Below the pieces are notes generated by a model, which did no database searches, was not told the DNA's origin, and was given only the letters and a program-made list of their open reading frames with translations. Below, in pieces: positions 51,985 to 59,851 of a stretch of DNA of 64,000 bases. Positions within the stretch are counted from its first letter, which is position 1; each line of letters begins with the position of its first letter. Source of the DNA: DATEPR01 sp036491115 (GTDB taxonomy: Bacteria > Actinomycetota > Actinomycetes > Mycobacteriales > Pseudonocardiaceae); assembly GCA_036491115.1 (NCBI GenBank), contig DASXCQ010000031.1, forward strand, positions 139,367 to 203,366, read 5' to 3'. Position numbers and translations under genes: made by a program.

Positions 51985-52712
51985 CCTCAGCGCCGGAGCC
52001 GGACGTGGCGGACGCGCTGTTCCAACCGGTGCGGGCCGGCAACGCGTTCGAGGAGACCGTCGAGCGGCTGCTGCGCGCCATCAAGCTGGGCGTGGTGGCC
52101 GCGGGCGACCGGCTGCCGGCCGAACGCGAGCTGGCCGCCCGGCTCGGCGTGGCCAGAACCACGCTGCGCGAGGCCATCCACGCCCTGGCCGAGGCCGGCT
52201 ACGTGGCGTCGCGCCGCGGCCGCTACGGCGGCACGTTCGTCATCCACTCCGCGCCGACCCGGCCGCCGCCGAACCCGGACCCGGCCGCACTGGCCGAGGG
52301 CCTGGCCGACGCGCTCACCCTGCGCAGGGTGGTGGAGACGGGCGCCGCCGAAGTGGCCGCGCAACGCACGCTCACCCCGGCCCAGCGCCGTCACCTGTCC
52401 GACCGGCTGGCCGAGACGACGGCCGCCGACCTGGTCGAGTACCGCCGCAGGGACTCCCGGCTGCACCTGGCGATCGCCGAGGTCACCGGGTCGGCGTCGC
52501 TCACCACGGCCGTGGCCGACGTGCGGATGCGGATCAACGAACTGCTGGACGCGATCCCGCTGCTCCCGCCGAACCTGGACCACTCGAACACCCAGCACGA
52601 CGAGATCGTCGCGGCCATCCTGCGCGGCGACCCAGAGGCCGCCCGCCGGGCAATGGCCGAACACCTGGCCGGCACCGCCGCCCTGCTCCGCGCCTTCCTC
52701 AGCCCGACGTGA
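51981..52712 (+). CDS. FadR/GntR-family regulator
   Basis: 243 aa. N-terminal winged helix (about 22-90) with LPAERELAARLGVARTTLREAI and a Gly-rich wing (RRGRYGGTFVI); C-terminal helical FCD effector domain (about 100-235) with metal-binding style residues (Asp-RDSRLHLAIAEVTG, His in QHDEIVAAI, and EHL). Such proteins release DNA on binding small carboxylates. Last gene of the amine operon, in ATGA overlap with the SDR gene, so it likely controls the operon and the divergent permease. Confidence 0.88.
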   Translation: MTSAPEPDVADALFQPVRAGNAFEETVERLLRAIKLGVVAAGDRLPAERELAARLGVARTTLREAIHALAEAGYVASRRGRYGGTFVIHSAPTRPPPNPDPAALAEGLADALTLRRVVETGAAEVAAQRTLTPAQRRHLSDRLAETTAADLVEYRRRDSRLHLAIAEVTGSASLTTAVADVRMRINELLDAIPLLPPNLDHSNTQHDEIVAAILRGDPEAARRAMAEHLAGTAALLRAFLSPT

Positions 52713-52728
52713 CCGGATCGATGCCGGC

Positions 52729-54486
52729 TCAGACCGGCGCCGGACGCTCCCCGGCCGGGTCCGCCTCGGCGGCGACCGGTTCGGCCGTCACCACCGGCAC
52801 CGCCGCCGCGATCTGGACGACGGCGGGGACCGCCGGTGCGGTGTCGCCGGACAGCGTGCCGTGGTCGTCCGGTTTTCCCCGCAGGCCGAGCGGGTCGTAC
52901 TTGAGCATCGACACGGTGGTCAGGATCGCCGCCAGGATCACCCACACCATGTGCGGCAGCGAGCCCATCGCACCCTCGCCGTTCGGGTAGTAGACCAGCA
53001 GGATCAACACCGCGAGTCCGGCGGCGAACGCCAACCACCGCCGCCGCCACGGCACCGCGCTCAGGATCGCCAGCCCCCAGGTCAGGTACCAGGGCAGGGT
53101 CGGCGGGGCGAGGATCGCGGTGACCAGCAGGGTGAAGCCCATCCGGCGGACCGCGTCGACGCCGCCGTGCCGCGACTTCCACCACTGCACGGCGAAGAAC
53201 ACCACCAGCCCGGCGATGCCGAGGAACCGGAACATGTTGACGAACGGCTGCTCCGACACCGTGCCGAACCAGCCCACGATGACGTGCGTGACCTCACCGA
53301 ATCCGGTGGGCAGGTTCGTCCAGTTCACGATCAGGGTGGGCGCGTGCAGTGCCGGTATCCAGCCGAAGTTCACCCCGGCCACGGCCATGCACGCGCCGAA
53401 CACGACGATGACGATCCCCAGCACGCCCGCTGTCGCGCGGACGGACCGGCGCAACAGCGGACCCTCCAGCCGCCCGGCCCACACCCACATCAGGAACGGC
53501 AGCGCCACGCCCGCGGTGGCCTTGACCGCCATGGCGAGTGTGACCAGTGCCACGCCGGACACATGCCTGCCGTTGAGCACGAGCAGCACACCGGCGGCCA
53601 TCAGGCCGATCATCAACAGGTCGTTGTGCGGGCCGCCGACCAGATGAATCACCATCATCGGGCTGGCCACCATCAGCCACAACGCCACCGACAGCCGGCC
53701 GCCCAGGTGGCCGACCAGTCCTGGCATCGACAACACCAGCACCAGCAGGCCGATCATCAGGATCAGTCGCATCAGGATGACGCCGACGATCAGGTTCTCC
53801 CCGATCACCGAGGCGACGCCCTTGGCGACCAGGATGAACAGCGGTCCGTAGGGCGCCGGGGTGGTCTGCCAGAACGGGTGGACGTTCTGCGCGATGGTGT
53901 CGCCGAGCACCGACGGGCCGACCGAGTACGGGTCGATGCCGCGCAGCAGTTGCTCGCCCTGCCCCAGGTAGGAGTACACGTCCCGGGTGAACGCGGGCGG
54001 CGAGACGACCATCGGCGCGATCCAGGCCAGGCCGGCCAGCAGGACGCCCCGCGGCTCGATCCGCTTGTCCATGACGCCGCGACCCAGCCGCACCCAGGCC
54101 CACACCAGCAGGCCGACACCGATGTACAGCACGGCCTGGGCGAGTTGTTGGCCGTGTCCGTAACGGATCCACGAGAACGGGCTGTTGCTCAGGATCGGGT
54201 CGCTGATCAGGTCGCCGCCGGCTCCCAGGGAGCCGACCATGATCAGTACCGAGCCCACCGTGCCCTGCACGACCGTGCGCCTCGACAGTCCGGACGTGCG
54301 CCCTGCGGCGGGTCCGGCACCGGAGGCCGATGCCTGGTCAGCGGGTATCTCGGCGGCCGACGGCTCGCTCGTTGCCATGCTGGCTAGTTGGGTTTCGGCC
54401 ATAACCTGGTCATCGTCGCACGTCGGGTGTGAAGCCGACCTTGGGGTCAGGGTTTCCGGAGCGCCAGCACCCGATGAACCGGACAT
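52729..54486 (-). CDS. mptB: Alpha-1,6-mannopyranosyltransferase MptB
   Basis: 585-aa GT-C membrane glycosyltransferase that uses polyprenyl-phospho-mannose to extend the mannan core of lipomannan/lipoarabinomannan on the outer side of the membrane. Thirteen or so membrane helices; the first outer loop has the catalytic-type RDVYSYLGQGEQLL and YGPLFILVAKG, and the middle has GGPHNDLLMIG. The cytoplasmic N- and C-termini are long and low-complexity. I choose ATG 54486 after GGATGGGGGCG; a TTG at 54522 and ATG 54507 are in frame. Faces lsr2 across a 177-bp AT-rich gap. Confidence 0.85.
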   Translation of the reverse strand: MSGSSGAGAPETLTPRSASHPTCDDDQVMAETQLASMATSEPSAAEIPADQASASGAGPAAGRTSGLSRRTVVQGTVGSVLIMVGSLGAGGDLISDPILSNSPFSWIRYGHGQQLAQAVLYIGVGLLVWAWVRLGRGVMDKRIEPRGVLLAGLAWIAPMVVSPPAFTRDVYSYLGQGEQLLRGIDPYSVGPSVLGDTIAQNVHPFWQTTPAPYGPLFILVAKGVASVIGENLIVGVILMRLILMIGLLVLVLSMPGLVGHLGGRLSVALWLMVASPMMVIHLVGGPHNDLLMIGLMAAGVLLVLNGRHVSGVALVTLAMAVKATAGVALPFLMWVWAGRLEGPLLRRSVRATAGVLGIVIVVFGACMAVAGVNFGWIPALHAPTLIVNWTNLPTGFGEVTHVIVGWFGTVSEQPFVNMFRFLGIAGLVVFFAVQWWKSRHGGVDAVRRMGFTLLVTAILAPPTLPWYLTWGLAILSAVPWRRRWLAFAAGLAVLILLVYYPNGEGAMGSLPHMVWVILAAILTTVSMLKYDPLGLRGKPDDHGTLSGDTAPAVPAVVQIAAAVPVVTAEPVAAEADPAGERPAPV

Positions 54487-54663
54487 ATCGCCCCCATCCT
54501 TGATCATCGCCGGTTCGGTCAACTAAATTGATATATCCCTCGCCCGGATTCGCCGGATCACCTGGACGCGCCGGGCAATATCCGAGTAACCAATTTCGTT
54601 CGGGGATATCCTTGTCTCACCGATCGCACGGGAGAACTTCGAACACCGGGAAATGGAGTACCC

Positions 54664-55002
54664 ATGGCTGCACGGACGGTCGTCCATCTCATTGACGACG
54701 TCGACGGAGGCAAGGCGGACGAAACCGTCAACTTCTCCCTCGACGGCGTCGACTACGCAATCGATCTCAGCCGCGGAAACGCCGATGGGCTGCGCAAGAC
54801 CCTCGAGGAGTTCGTCCAGGCAGGCCGGCGCACCGGCGGCCGGGCGACCCGCGCCGGGAAGACGCAGGTCAAGCCGGGCGGCGACCGCGCACAGAACCAG
54901 GCCATCCGGGAATGGGCCCGCCGCAACGGGCACCAGGTCTCCGAACGGGGCCGCATTCCCGCCGATCTGATCGCCGCGTTCCAGGAGGCCAACGGCTCCT
55001 GA
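54664..55002 (+). CDS. lsr2: Lsr2 nucleoid-associated protein
   Basis: 112-aa H-NS-like xenogeneic silencer. The N-terminal dimerisation domain begins ARTVVHLIDDVDGGKAD and the C-terminal DNA-binding domain (about 75-112) has IREWARRNGHQVSERGRIPADL with the RGR minor-groove hook. It coats AT-rich DNA. GGAAATGGAG ribosome site. It has its own promoter region and a strong hairpin downstream. Actinobacteria often have two Lsr2 paralogues; whether this is the main one cannot be told from one locus. Confidence 0.93.
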   Translation: MAARTVVHLIDDVDGGKADETVNFSLDGVDYAIDLSRGNADGLRKTLEEFVQAGRRTGGRATRAGKTQVKPGGDRAQNQAIREWARRNGHQVSERGRIPADLIAAFQEANGS

Positions 55003-55020
55003 CGTCACACGGCAACACAA

Positions 55021-55059
55021 CGGGCCCGGGACCGGCGGAATCCGCCGGCACCGGGCCCG
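55021..55059. terminator. Hairpin between lsr2 and convergent uL11-like gene
   Basis: Outer arms CGGGCCCGG (55021-55029) and CCGGGCCCG (55051-55059), inner arms CCGGCGG (55032-55038) and CCGCCGG (55042-55048), loop AAT. 18 bp after the lsr2 stop and 34 bp before the end of the opposing gene. Confidence 0.85.
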
Positions 55060-55093
55060 TGACGTGGTCGCACAAAGCACCGGGAACTACAGT

Positions 55094-55525
55094 TCACTTC
55101 CCGGTGACTGAGATACCCATGGAGCGTGCCGAACCCGCGACGACCTTGATGGCCGCCTCGATGTCGTCGGCGTTGAGGTCGGTCAGCTTGCGCTCGGCGA
55201 TGGTCCGGAGCTGATCACGGGTGATCGTGCCGCCGGACGCGTGGCCCGGGGTGGCCGAACCCGACTTCAGCCCCAGCTCCTTGCGGATCAGGAAGCTGGT
55301 GGGCGGGGTCTTGTACCGCAGCGAGTAGCTGCGGTCCTCGTACACGGTCACGACGACGGGCACGATGTCTCCCCGGTTGGCGGAGGTGGCCTCGTCGTAC
55401 TCGACCTTGACGTTGCGGGTGTTGACGCCGGTCGGTCCGAGCATCTTGCCCAGGTCCACCATCGCGGCGTTGCCCGCCTCGAGTTCGAGCGTCGCCTCGA
55501 ACGTCTTCTTCTGCTTGGGAGGCAT
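55094..55525 (-). CDS. Ribosomal protein uL11 paralogue
   Basis: 143 aa, clearly uL11-like: RGDIVPVVVTVYEDRSYSL, YKTPPTSFLIRK, SATPGH, TRDQLRTIAE and GSARSMGISV. However, the N-terminal helix that contacts thiopeptides and the GTPase centre normally contains PPVGPALGQHG; here the region reads AAMVDLGKMLGPTG, two residues shorter and without the prolines. The gene is alone, not in the nusG-rplK-rplA context, and has a GAGAGG ribosome site. It is probably a second, specialised L11: an antibiotic-resistant or stress version, or a non-ribosomal one. The main rplK is presumably elsewhere. Confidence 0.82.
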   Translation of the reverse strand: MPPKQKKTFEATLELEAGNAAMVDLGKMLGPTGVNTRNVKVEYDEATSANRGDIVPVVVTVYEDRSYSLRYKTPPTSFLIRKELGLKSGSATPGHASGGTITRDQLRTIAERKLTDLNADDIEAAIKVVAGSARSMGISVTGK

Positions 55526-55663
55526 GCAGACCTCTCTATATCCTGTCGTCAAGATGCCGTCCGACGCGCCACGTAACCGGGCGCGGGGCCACCGAACGCA
55601 AGAACGGTGGACACTCCGGCGGAGCACAAACCTGCTGCCCTAGTGTAGCCGATCAGCACGAGG

Positions 55664-55691
55664 GGTCATGCCGGGGTGCGAGCTCATGACC
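55664..55691. promoter_or_regulatory. Dyad upstream of LCP gene
   Basis: GGTCATG (55664-55670) and CATGACC (55685-55691) with a 14-bp centre, about 105 bp upstream of the LCP start and just after a TAGTGT (55641-55646) that could be a -10 box. Operator or leader hairpin; no regulator assigned. Confidence 0.35.
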
Positions 55692-55794
55692 TGCCGCTGG
55701 CATCCTCGACGGCTCAGGGCAACCGGCACCACGACATCGGCGTCTCCAGCACGGGGTCACCGCCATCACCACGGTCGAGGGAAGGGAGCACGGA

Positions 55795-57663
55795 GTGGAC
55801 GACTGGTCGCGCGACCAGCCAGACGGCCGGCAGTCCGGCCGCCGACCCGGCCCGCAGCAGGGCCGGCGAGGCCCGGATCAGCCGGGTCGCCCCGTCGCCC
55901 ACCCCGACCGGCCCGGCCCGGCCGGCGGCCAGCAGCCCCCCGCGCCCGCCGCGCGCAGAACGCCGCCGCAGCAGCCTGCCCGGCCGAACCCGCCGGTCCG
56001 CCGGCCGGCTCCGCCGCGCCCGCAGCCGAATCCGAACGCGATCCAGGAGACCGACCGGACGCCCGCCGTCGACGACCGCCCGGACGACCGCCCTCCGCCG
56101 CGCCGACCGGCCCGGCGGCCGCCGCCCCGCTCCCGGCAGCGGACGATCGGCCTGAACGTCGGCCGCACGGCCCTGGCGATCGTCTCGGTCGCCGCGCTGG
56201 TGGCCACCGGCTACGCGTGGAACACGCTGCAGCGCGCCCAGAGCGGCCTGCAGACCGCCGACGTGCTGGACCAGCGTGCCGCGGCCGAACCGCCGGACGG
56301 CTCGATGGACATCCTGCTGGTCGGCATGGACAGCCGCACCGACGCCAAGGGCAACCCGCTGCCGCAGGCGGTGCTCAACCAGCTGCACGCCGGCCAGGAC
56401 AGCGGTGAGCTGGACACCGACACGATGATCCTGATCCACATCCCGACCGGGGGCGGCAAGGCGATCGGCGTGTCCATCCCGCGCGACTCGTGGGTGAACA
56501 TCCCCGGCTACGGCATGGGCAAGATCAATTCGGCCTACGGGCTGGCCAAGAACGCGGAGCTGCGCACGCTGAAGACCAAGGGCGGCATGAGCGCCGCCCA
56601 GCGGGACGTGCTGTCCAACCAGGCAGGCGCCAAGGAGGCGATCGAGACCGTCGAGCAGCTCACCGGCGTCGGCCTCGACCACTACGCCGCGGTGAACCTG
56701 GACGGCTTCGACCAGATCTCCAACGCCATCGGCGGCGTCCCGGTGTGCCTGCTGCACCCGGTGAACGACACCCACTGGTCCGGTGCGGTGTTCCCGGCCG
56801 GCCACTTCACCGTGCAGGGTGTGAAGGCGCTGGAGTTCGTCCGGCAGCGGCACAACATCCCCGGGGGCAGCACCGACCTGGAACGCGAACAGCGCCAGCA
56901 GGCGTTCATGGCCAGCATGGCGCACAAGATCCTCTCCCAGGGTGTGCTGACCAGCCCGACCACGCTGAACAAGCTGATCGGCGCGATCCAGAGCGCGATC
57001 ACCATCGACAACCGCTGGAACCTGCTGGACTTCGCGCAGGAGATGTCCGGCATGAGCTCGGGCGCCATCAAGTTCCAGACCGTGCCGGTGGTCAACATCG
57101 ACTACCACCCGACCGGCGGCTCGCTGAGCGCCGTCGAGATCGACCCGGCGCAGATCTCCGCGTTCGTGCACGGCACCACGGGCGCACCGACCAGCAGCGT
57201 CCCCGGTGTCCCGGCCGCACCGACCGGCAACGGCGCGATCACCGTGGATGTGACCAATGTCTCCGGCCAGACCGGCCTGGCCGGAGACGTGCTGAACGAG
57301 CTGGCCGCGAAGGGCTTCACCAAGGGCCAGACCGGCAACGGCACGCACCGCAGCCAGTCGGTGCTGTTCTACTCGCCCGGTCAGCTGGCCGACGCCCAGG
57401 CGATACAGGCCGCCATGAACAACGAGCAGTTCGTGCTGGAGGAGGGCCCCAGCGTGCCGAGCGGGCACGTGTGGGTCTACGTGGGCCACGACTTCCAGGG
57501 CGCCAGCAACGCGTCCGACCCGACCACCGGCCACCACCGGCAGGCCACCGACATCGCCTACCGGCTGGCCGCGCCGACCACCACCACGCCGGCCGCGCCC
57601 AGCACGCCACCCGGCGGTGGCCCGGCCATCACCGACAACGGCACCGCACCCTGTGTGAACTGA
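55795..57663 (+). CDS. LytR-CpsA-Psr (LCP) family ligase with LytR_C domain
   Basis: 622 aa. A Pro/Arg-rich cytoplasmic N-terminus of about 120 residues precedes one membrane helix (about 122-142). The LCP catalytic domain (about 170-400) shows ILLVGMDSRTD, SIPRDSWVNIPG, MGKINSAYG and FVRQRHNIPGGSTDLEREQRQQ, with Arg and Asp residues that bind the polyprenyl pyrophosphate. A LytR_C domain follows (about 475-590). These enzymes attach arabinogalactan or other glycopolymers to peptidoglycan. GTG 55795 behind GGAAGGGAG. Its cell-wall role fits mptB three genes away. Confidence 0.9.
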   Translation: MDDWSRDQPDGRQSGRRPGPQQGRRGPDQPGRPVAHPDRPGPAGGQQPPAPAARRTPPQQPARPNPPVRRPAPPRPQPNPNAIQETDRTPAVDDRPDDRPPPRRPARRPPPRSRQRTIGLNVGRTALAIVSVAALVATGYAWNTLQRAQSGLQTADVLDQRAAAEPPDGSMDILLVGMDSRTDAKGNPLPQAVLNQLHAGQDSGELDTDTMILIHIPTGGGKAIGVSIPRDSWVNIPGYGMGKINSAYGLAKNAELRTLKTKGGMSAAQRDVLSNQAGAKEAIETVEQLTGVGLDHYAAVNLDGFDQISNAIGGVPVCLLHPVNDTHWSGAVFPAGHFTVQGVKALEFVRQRHNIPGGSTDLEREQRQQAFMASMAHKILSQGVLTSPTTLNKLIGAIQSAITIDNRWNLLDFAQEMSGMSSGAIKFQTVPVVNIDYHPTGGSLSAVEIDPAQISAFVHGTTGAPTSSVPGVPAAPTGNGAITVDVTNVSGQTGLAGDVLNELAAKGFTKGQTGNGTHRSQSVLFYSPGQLADAQAIQAAMNNEQFVLEEGPSVPSGHVWVYVGHDFQGASNASDPTTGHHRQATDIAYRLAAPTTTTPAAPSTPPGGGPAITDNGTAPCVN

Positions 57664-57744
57664 GCCGCTACTCAGCCCTGTCCCGACGGCCGCGGCCGGC
57701 TCACCCGTTCAGGTGAATTGCCGTCCAACTGGCGTAAGACGGCG

Positions 57745-57774
57745 TGCCCTTCGTACTCATCAGTACGTAGGGCA
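57745..57774. promoter_or_regulatory. 30-bp dyad upstream of BldD-like gene
   Basis: Outer arms TGCCCT (57745-57750) and AGGGCA (57769-57774), inner arms CGTACT (57752-57757) and AGTACG (57762-57767), centre CATC, one T/T mismatch between the arm pairs: 12 of 13 positions pair. It ends 27 bp before the GTG start and has no T-run, so I read it as an operator rather than a terminator. Confidence 0.6.
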
Positions 57775-57801
57775 TATGAGTCAGGGGGCGGAGGCACCAC
57801 C

Positions 57802-58278
57802 GTGCGTATCAACGCATCGAGCTACCAGCGGGTCCTGGGCGACGAGCTGCGTCGCGTCCGCAAACAACGGGGCTGGACCCGCAAGGAGCTGCAACATCGG
57901 CTGGACAACGACATCTCCCTGCAGACGCTGGCCACCTACGAGCTGGGCACCCGCCAGTGCTCGGTGGTGCGCCTGGCCGAGCTGTGCCTCGCGATGGACG
58001 TGCTGCCGCACGACGTGCTGGCCAGGGTGCACGACAGGGTGTTCAGTGACGACCGGCCCGGCCATCTGCGGGTCAACCTGGCGAAGGTGGTCGCCGACCC
58101 ACAGCCGGAGCTGCTGCCGCTGCGCCGCTGGGCGGCCGACCGCCTGCAGCAGACACCGCCGGGTCAGCCCGGTGAGATCCACCTCGACCTGGCGGCACTG
58201 GAGCAGATGGCGGCGCTGTGCGGGCTGGACACGGTCGAACTGATCAGCCGCCTGCGGGCGATCAACAAGGTGTCGTGA
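57802..58278 (+). CDS. BldD-like HTH regulator
   Basis: 158 aa. Residues about 10-72 are an XRE-type HTH (LGDELRRVRKQRGWTRKEL, LATYELGTRQCSVVRLAEL, then VLPHDVLA). The C-terminal part (LRVNLAKV, then PLRRWAADRLQQ, then HLDLAALEQMAALCGLDTVEL) lines up with the order of elements in BldD, the master regulator of development. The c-di-GMP signature of BldD (RGD then RQDD eight residues on) is absent. GTG 57802 has GGAGG seven bases upstream and gives the natural MRINASSYQ start. Preceded by a large dyad; converges with the monooxygenase gene 3 bp away. Confidence 0.72.
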   Translation: MRINASSYQRVLGDELRRVRKQRGWTRKELQHRLDNDISLQTLATYELGTRQCSVVRLAELCLAMDVLPHDVLARVHDRVFSDDRPGHLRVNLAKVVADPQPELLPLRRWAADRLQQTPPGQPGEIHLDLAALEQMAALCGLDTVELISRLRAINKVS

Positions 58279-58281
58279 CGC

Positions 58282-59778
58282 TCACGCCGCGACCGGATCG
58301 TCCGCCGGGCGGTGGGCCGCGCGCAGTTCGAAATCGGCGGCGTCGACCTTCCTGGTGCGCAGCCAGTAGCGCCAGGTGAAACCGGGCCAGATGGTCCGGT
58401 TGATCCCCTTCGCGTCCAGGTACCAGCTGGTGCAGCCACCCTGCGTCCACACGCCCCGGACCAGCTGCCGCTGGATGTCGGTGTTGAACCGCTCCTGCAC
58501 CGAAGGCCGGACCTCGATGGCGGCGGCCTGGTTGGCATCGACCAGTCGGATCGCGTCGGCCACGTACCGGATCTGCGACTCGATCATGAACACGACGGAG
58601 TTGTGCCCCAGCCCGGTGTTGGGGCCGAGCAGGAAGAACAGGTTCGGGAAGCCGGACACGGTGATGCCGAGGTGGGTCCGCATGCCCTCGGATGCCCACT
58701 CCTTGCTCAGGTTCCGGTCGTCGCGGCCGATGATGTCCAGGTTGTCGAAGGCATCGGTGACGTGGAAGCCGGTGCCGAAGATGATCACGTCGACGTCCCG
58801 CTCGGTGCCGTCGGCCGCGACGACGCCGTGCTCGCGGACCTCGGTCACGCCCTCGGTGACCACCTCGACGTCGTCCCTGGCCAGCGCCGGGTAGTAGTCG
58901 TTGGACACCAGCACGCGCTTGCAGCCCATCCGGTAGTCCGGGGTCAGCTTGGCGCGCAGCTCCGGATCGGCGATGGCCTTGGCCATGTGCCGCTTGGCGA
59001 TCCCCTCCGCGGCCTGGAGCAGCCGAGGGTGCCCGTTGAAGCCCAGTGCTCTGGCCTCCAGCAGCCAGTAGATGGCGTCCCGGTACAGCCGCTGCGCTCC
59101 GGGCACGAACCGGAACAGCCGCCGCGTCCACGCCGGCATCGGGTAGTCCGGCTTCGGCATCACCCACGGCGGGGTGCGCTGGAACAGGTGCACCCGCTCG
59201 GCCAGCGGCGCGATCCGCGGCACGAACTGGATGGCGCTGGCACCGGTGCCGACCACGGCGACGCGCTTGCCGCGCAGGTCGATGTCGTGGTTCCAGGTGG
59301 CGGAGTGGAACGTCGGGCCGGCGAAGCTCTCGATGCCGGGCAGCGTCGGGACGTTCGGGATGTGCAGCGCGCCGACACCGGACACCACGAAGTCCGCGGT
59401 GCGCTCCTCACCCGTCTTCGTGCTCACGTGCCAGCGGCACCGGTCCTCGTCCCAGCGGGCGCCGGTCAGTTCCTGGCCGAAGCGCAGGTGCCGGCGCAGC
59501 CCGTACCGGTCGGTCACGGTGCGCAGGTAGTCCCAGATCTCCGGCTGCGACGGGAACGACCGGGTCCACTTCGGATTCTGCTCGAACGAGAACGAGTACA
59601 TGTGCGACTGGATGTCGCAGGCGCAGCCGGGATAGTTGTTGTCCCGCCACGTGCCGCCGACGTCCGCCGCCTTCTCCAGCACGACGAAGTCGTCGATGCC
59701 GGCCTGCTTCAGCTGGATCGCCATGCCGAGGCCGGAGAAACCGGTACCGATGATGATCACCCGGTGGTGCTCGCCCAT
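58282..59778 (-). CDS. Flavin-binding (Baeyer-Villiger-type) monooxygenase
   Basis: 498-aa NADPH/FAD monooxygenase of the EthA type. FAD site IIGTGFSGLG (about 9-18), then GGTWRDNNYPGCACDI (about 40-55), the Baeyer-Villiger fingerprint FAGPTFHSATW (F-x-G-x3-H-x3-W, about 152-162), and the NADPH site VVGTGASA (about 173-180). It would oxidise ketones, or sulfides, in the cytoplasm. ATG 59778 after GAGGGA is preferred over the in-frame GTG 59793. Divergent from a TetR gene, the usual EthA-EthR type arrangement. Confidence 0.88.
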   Translation of the reverse strand: MGEHHRVIIIGTGFSGLGMAIQLKQAGIDDFVVLEKAADVGGTWRDNNYPGCACDIQSHMYSFSFEQNPKWTRSFPSQPEIWDYLRTVTDRYGLRRHLRFGQELTGARWDEDRCRWHVSTKTGEERTADFVVSGVGALHIPNVPTLPGIESFAGPTFHSATWNHDIDLRGKRVAVVGTGASAIQFVPRIAPLAERVHLFQRTPPWVMPKPDYPMPAWTRRLFRFVPGAQRLYRDAIYWLLEARALGFNGHPRLLQAAEGIAKRHMAKAIADPELRAKLTPDYRMGCKRVLVSNDYYPALARDDVEVVTEGVTEVREHGVVAADGTERDVDVIIFGTGFHVTDAFDNLDIIGRDDRNLSKEWASEGMRTHLGITVSGFPNLFFLLGPNTGLGHNSVVFMIESQIRYVADAIRLVDANQAAAIEVRPSVQERFNTDIQRQLVRGVWTQGGCTSWYLDAKGINRTIWPGFTWRYWLRTRKVDAADFELRAAHRPADDPVAA

Positions 59779-59814
59779 GTCGTCATCCCTCACTGTCGGC
59801 TACCGGGCCGTAGC

Positions 59815-59844
59815 TTACCATCAGTAGGTTACTTGCGGTAGACT
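59815..59844 (+). promoter_or_regulatory. Possible leaderless promoter of TetR gene
   Basis: TTACCA (59815-59820), 18-bp spacer, TAGACT (59839-59844), then the GTG start 7 bp later at 59852. Distance fits transcription starting at or next to the start codon. No ribosome site is visible. The region also contains two partly matching TTACC/GGTTAC and GGTAGAC segments that could be a TetR operator. Confidence 0.4.
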
Positions 59845-59851
59845 TCGCGTC

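Noticed and set aside
57688..57697. Palindrome GGCCGCGGCC as a terminator after the LCP gene
   Set aside because: Ten bases with no loop cannot form a stable intrastrand hairpin; such runs are common at this GC content.
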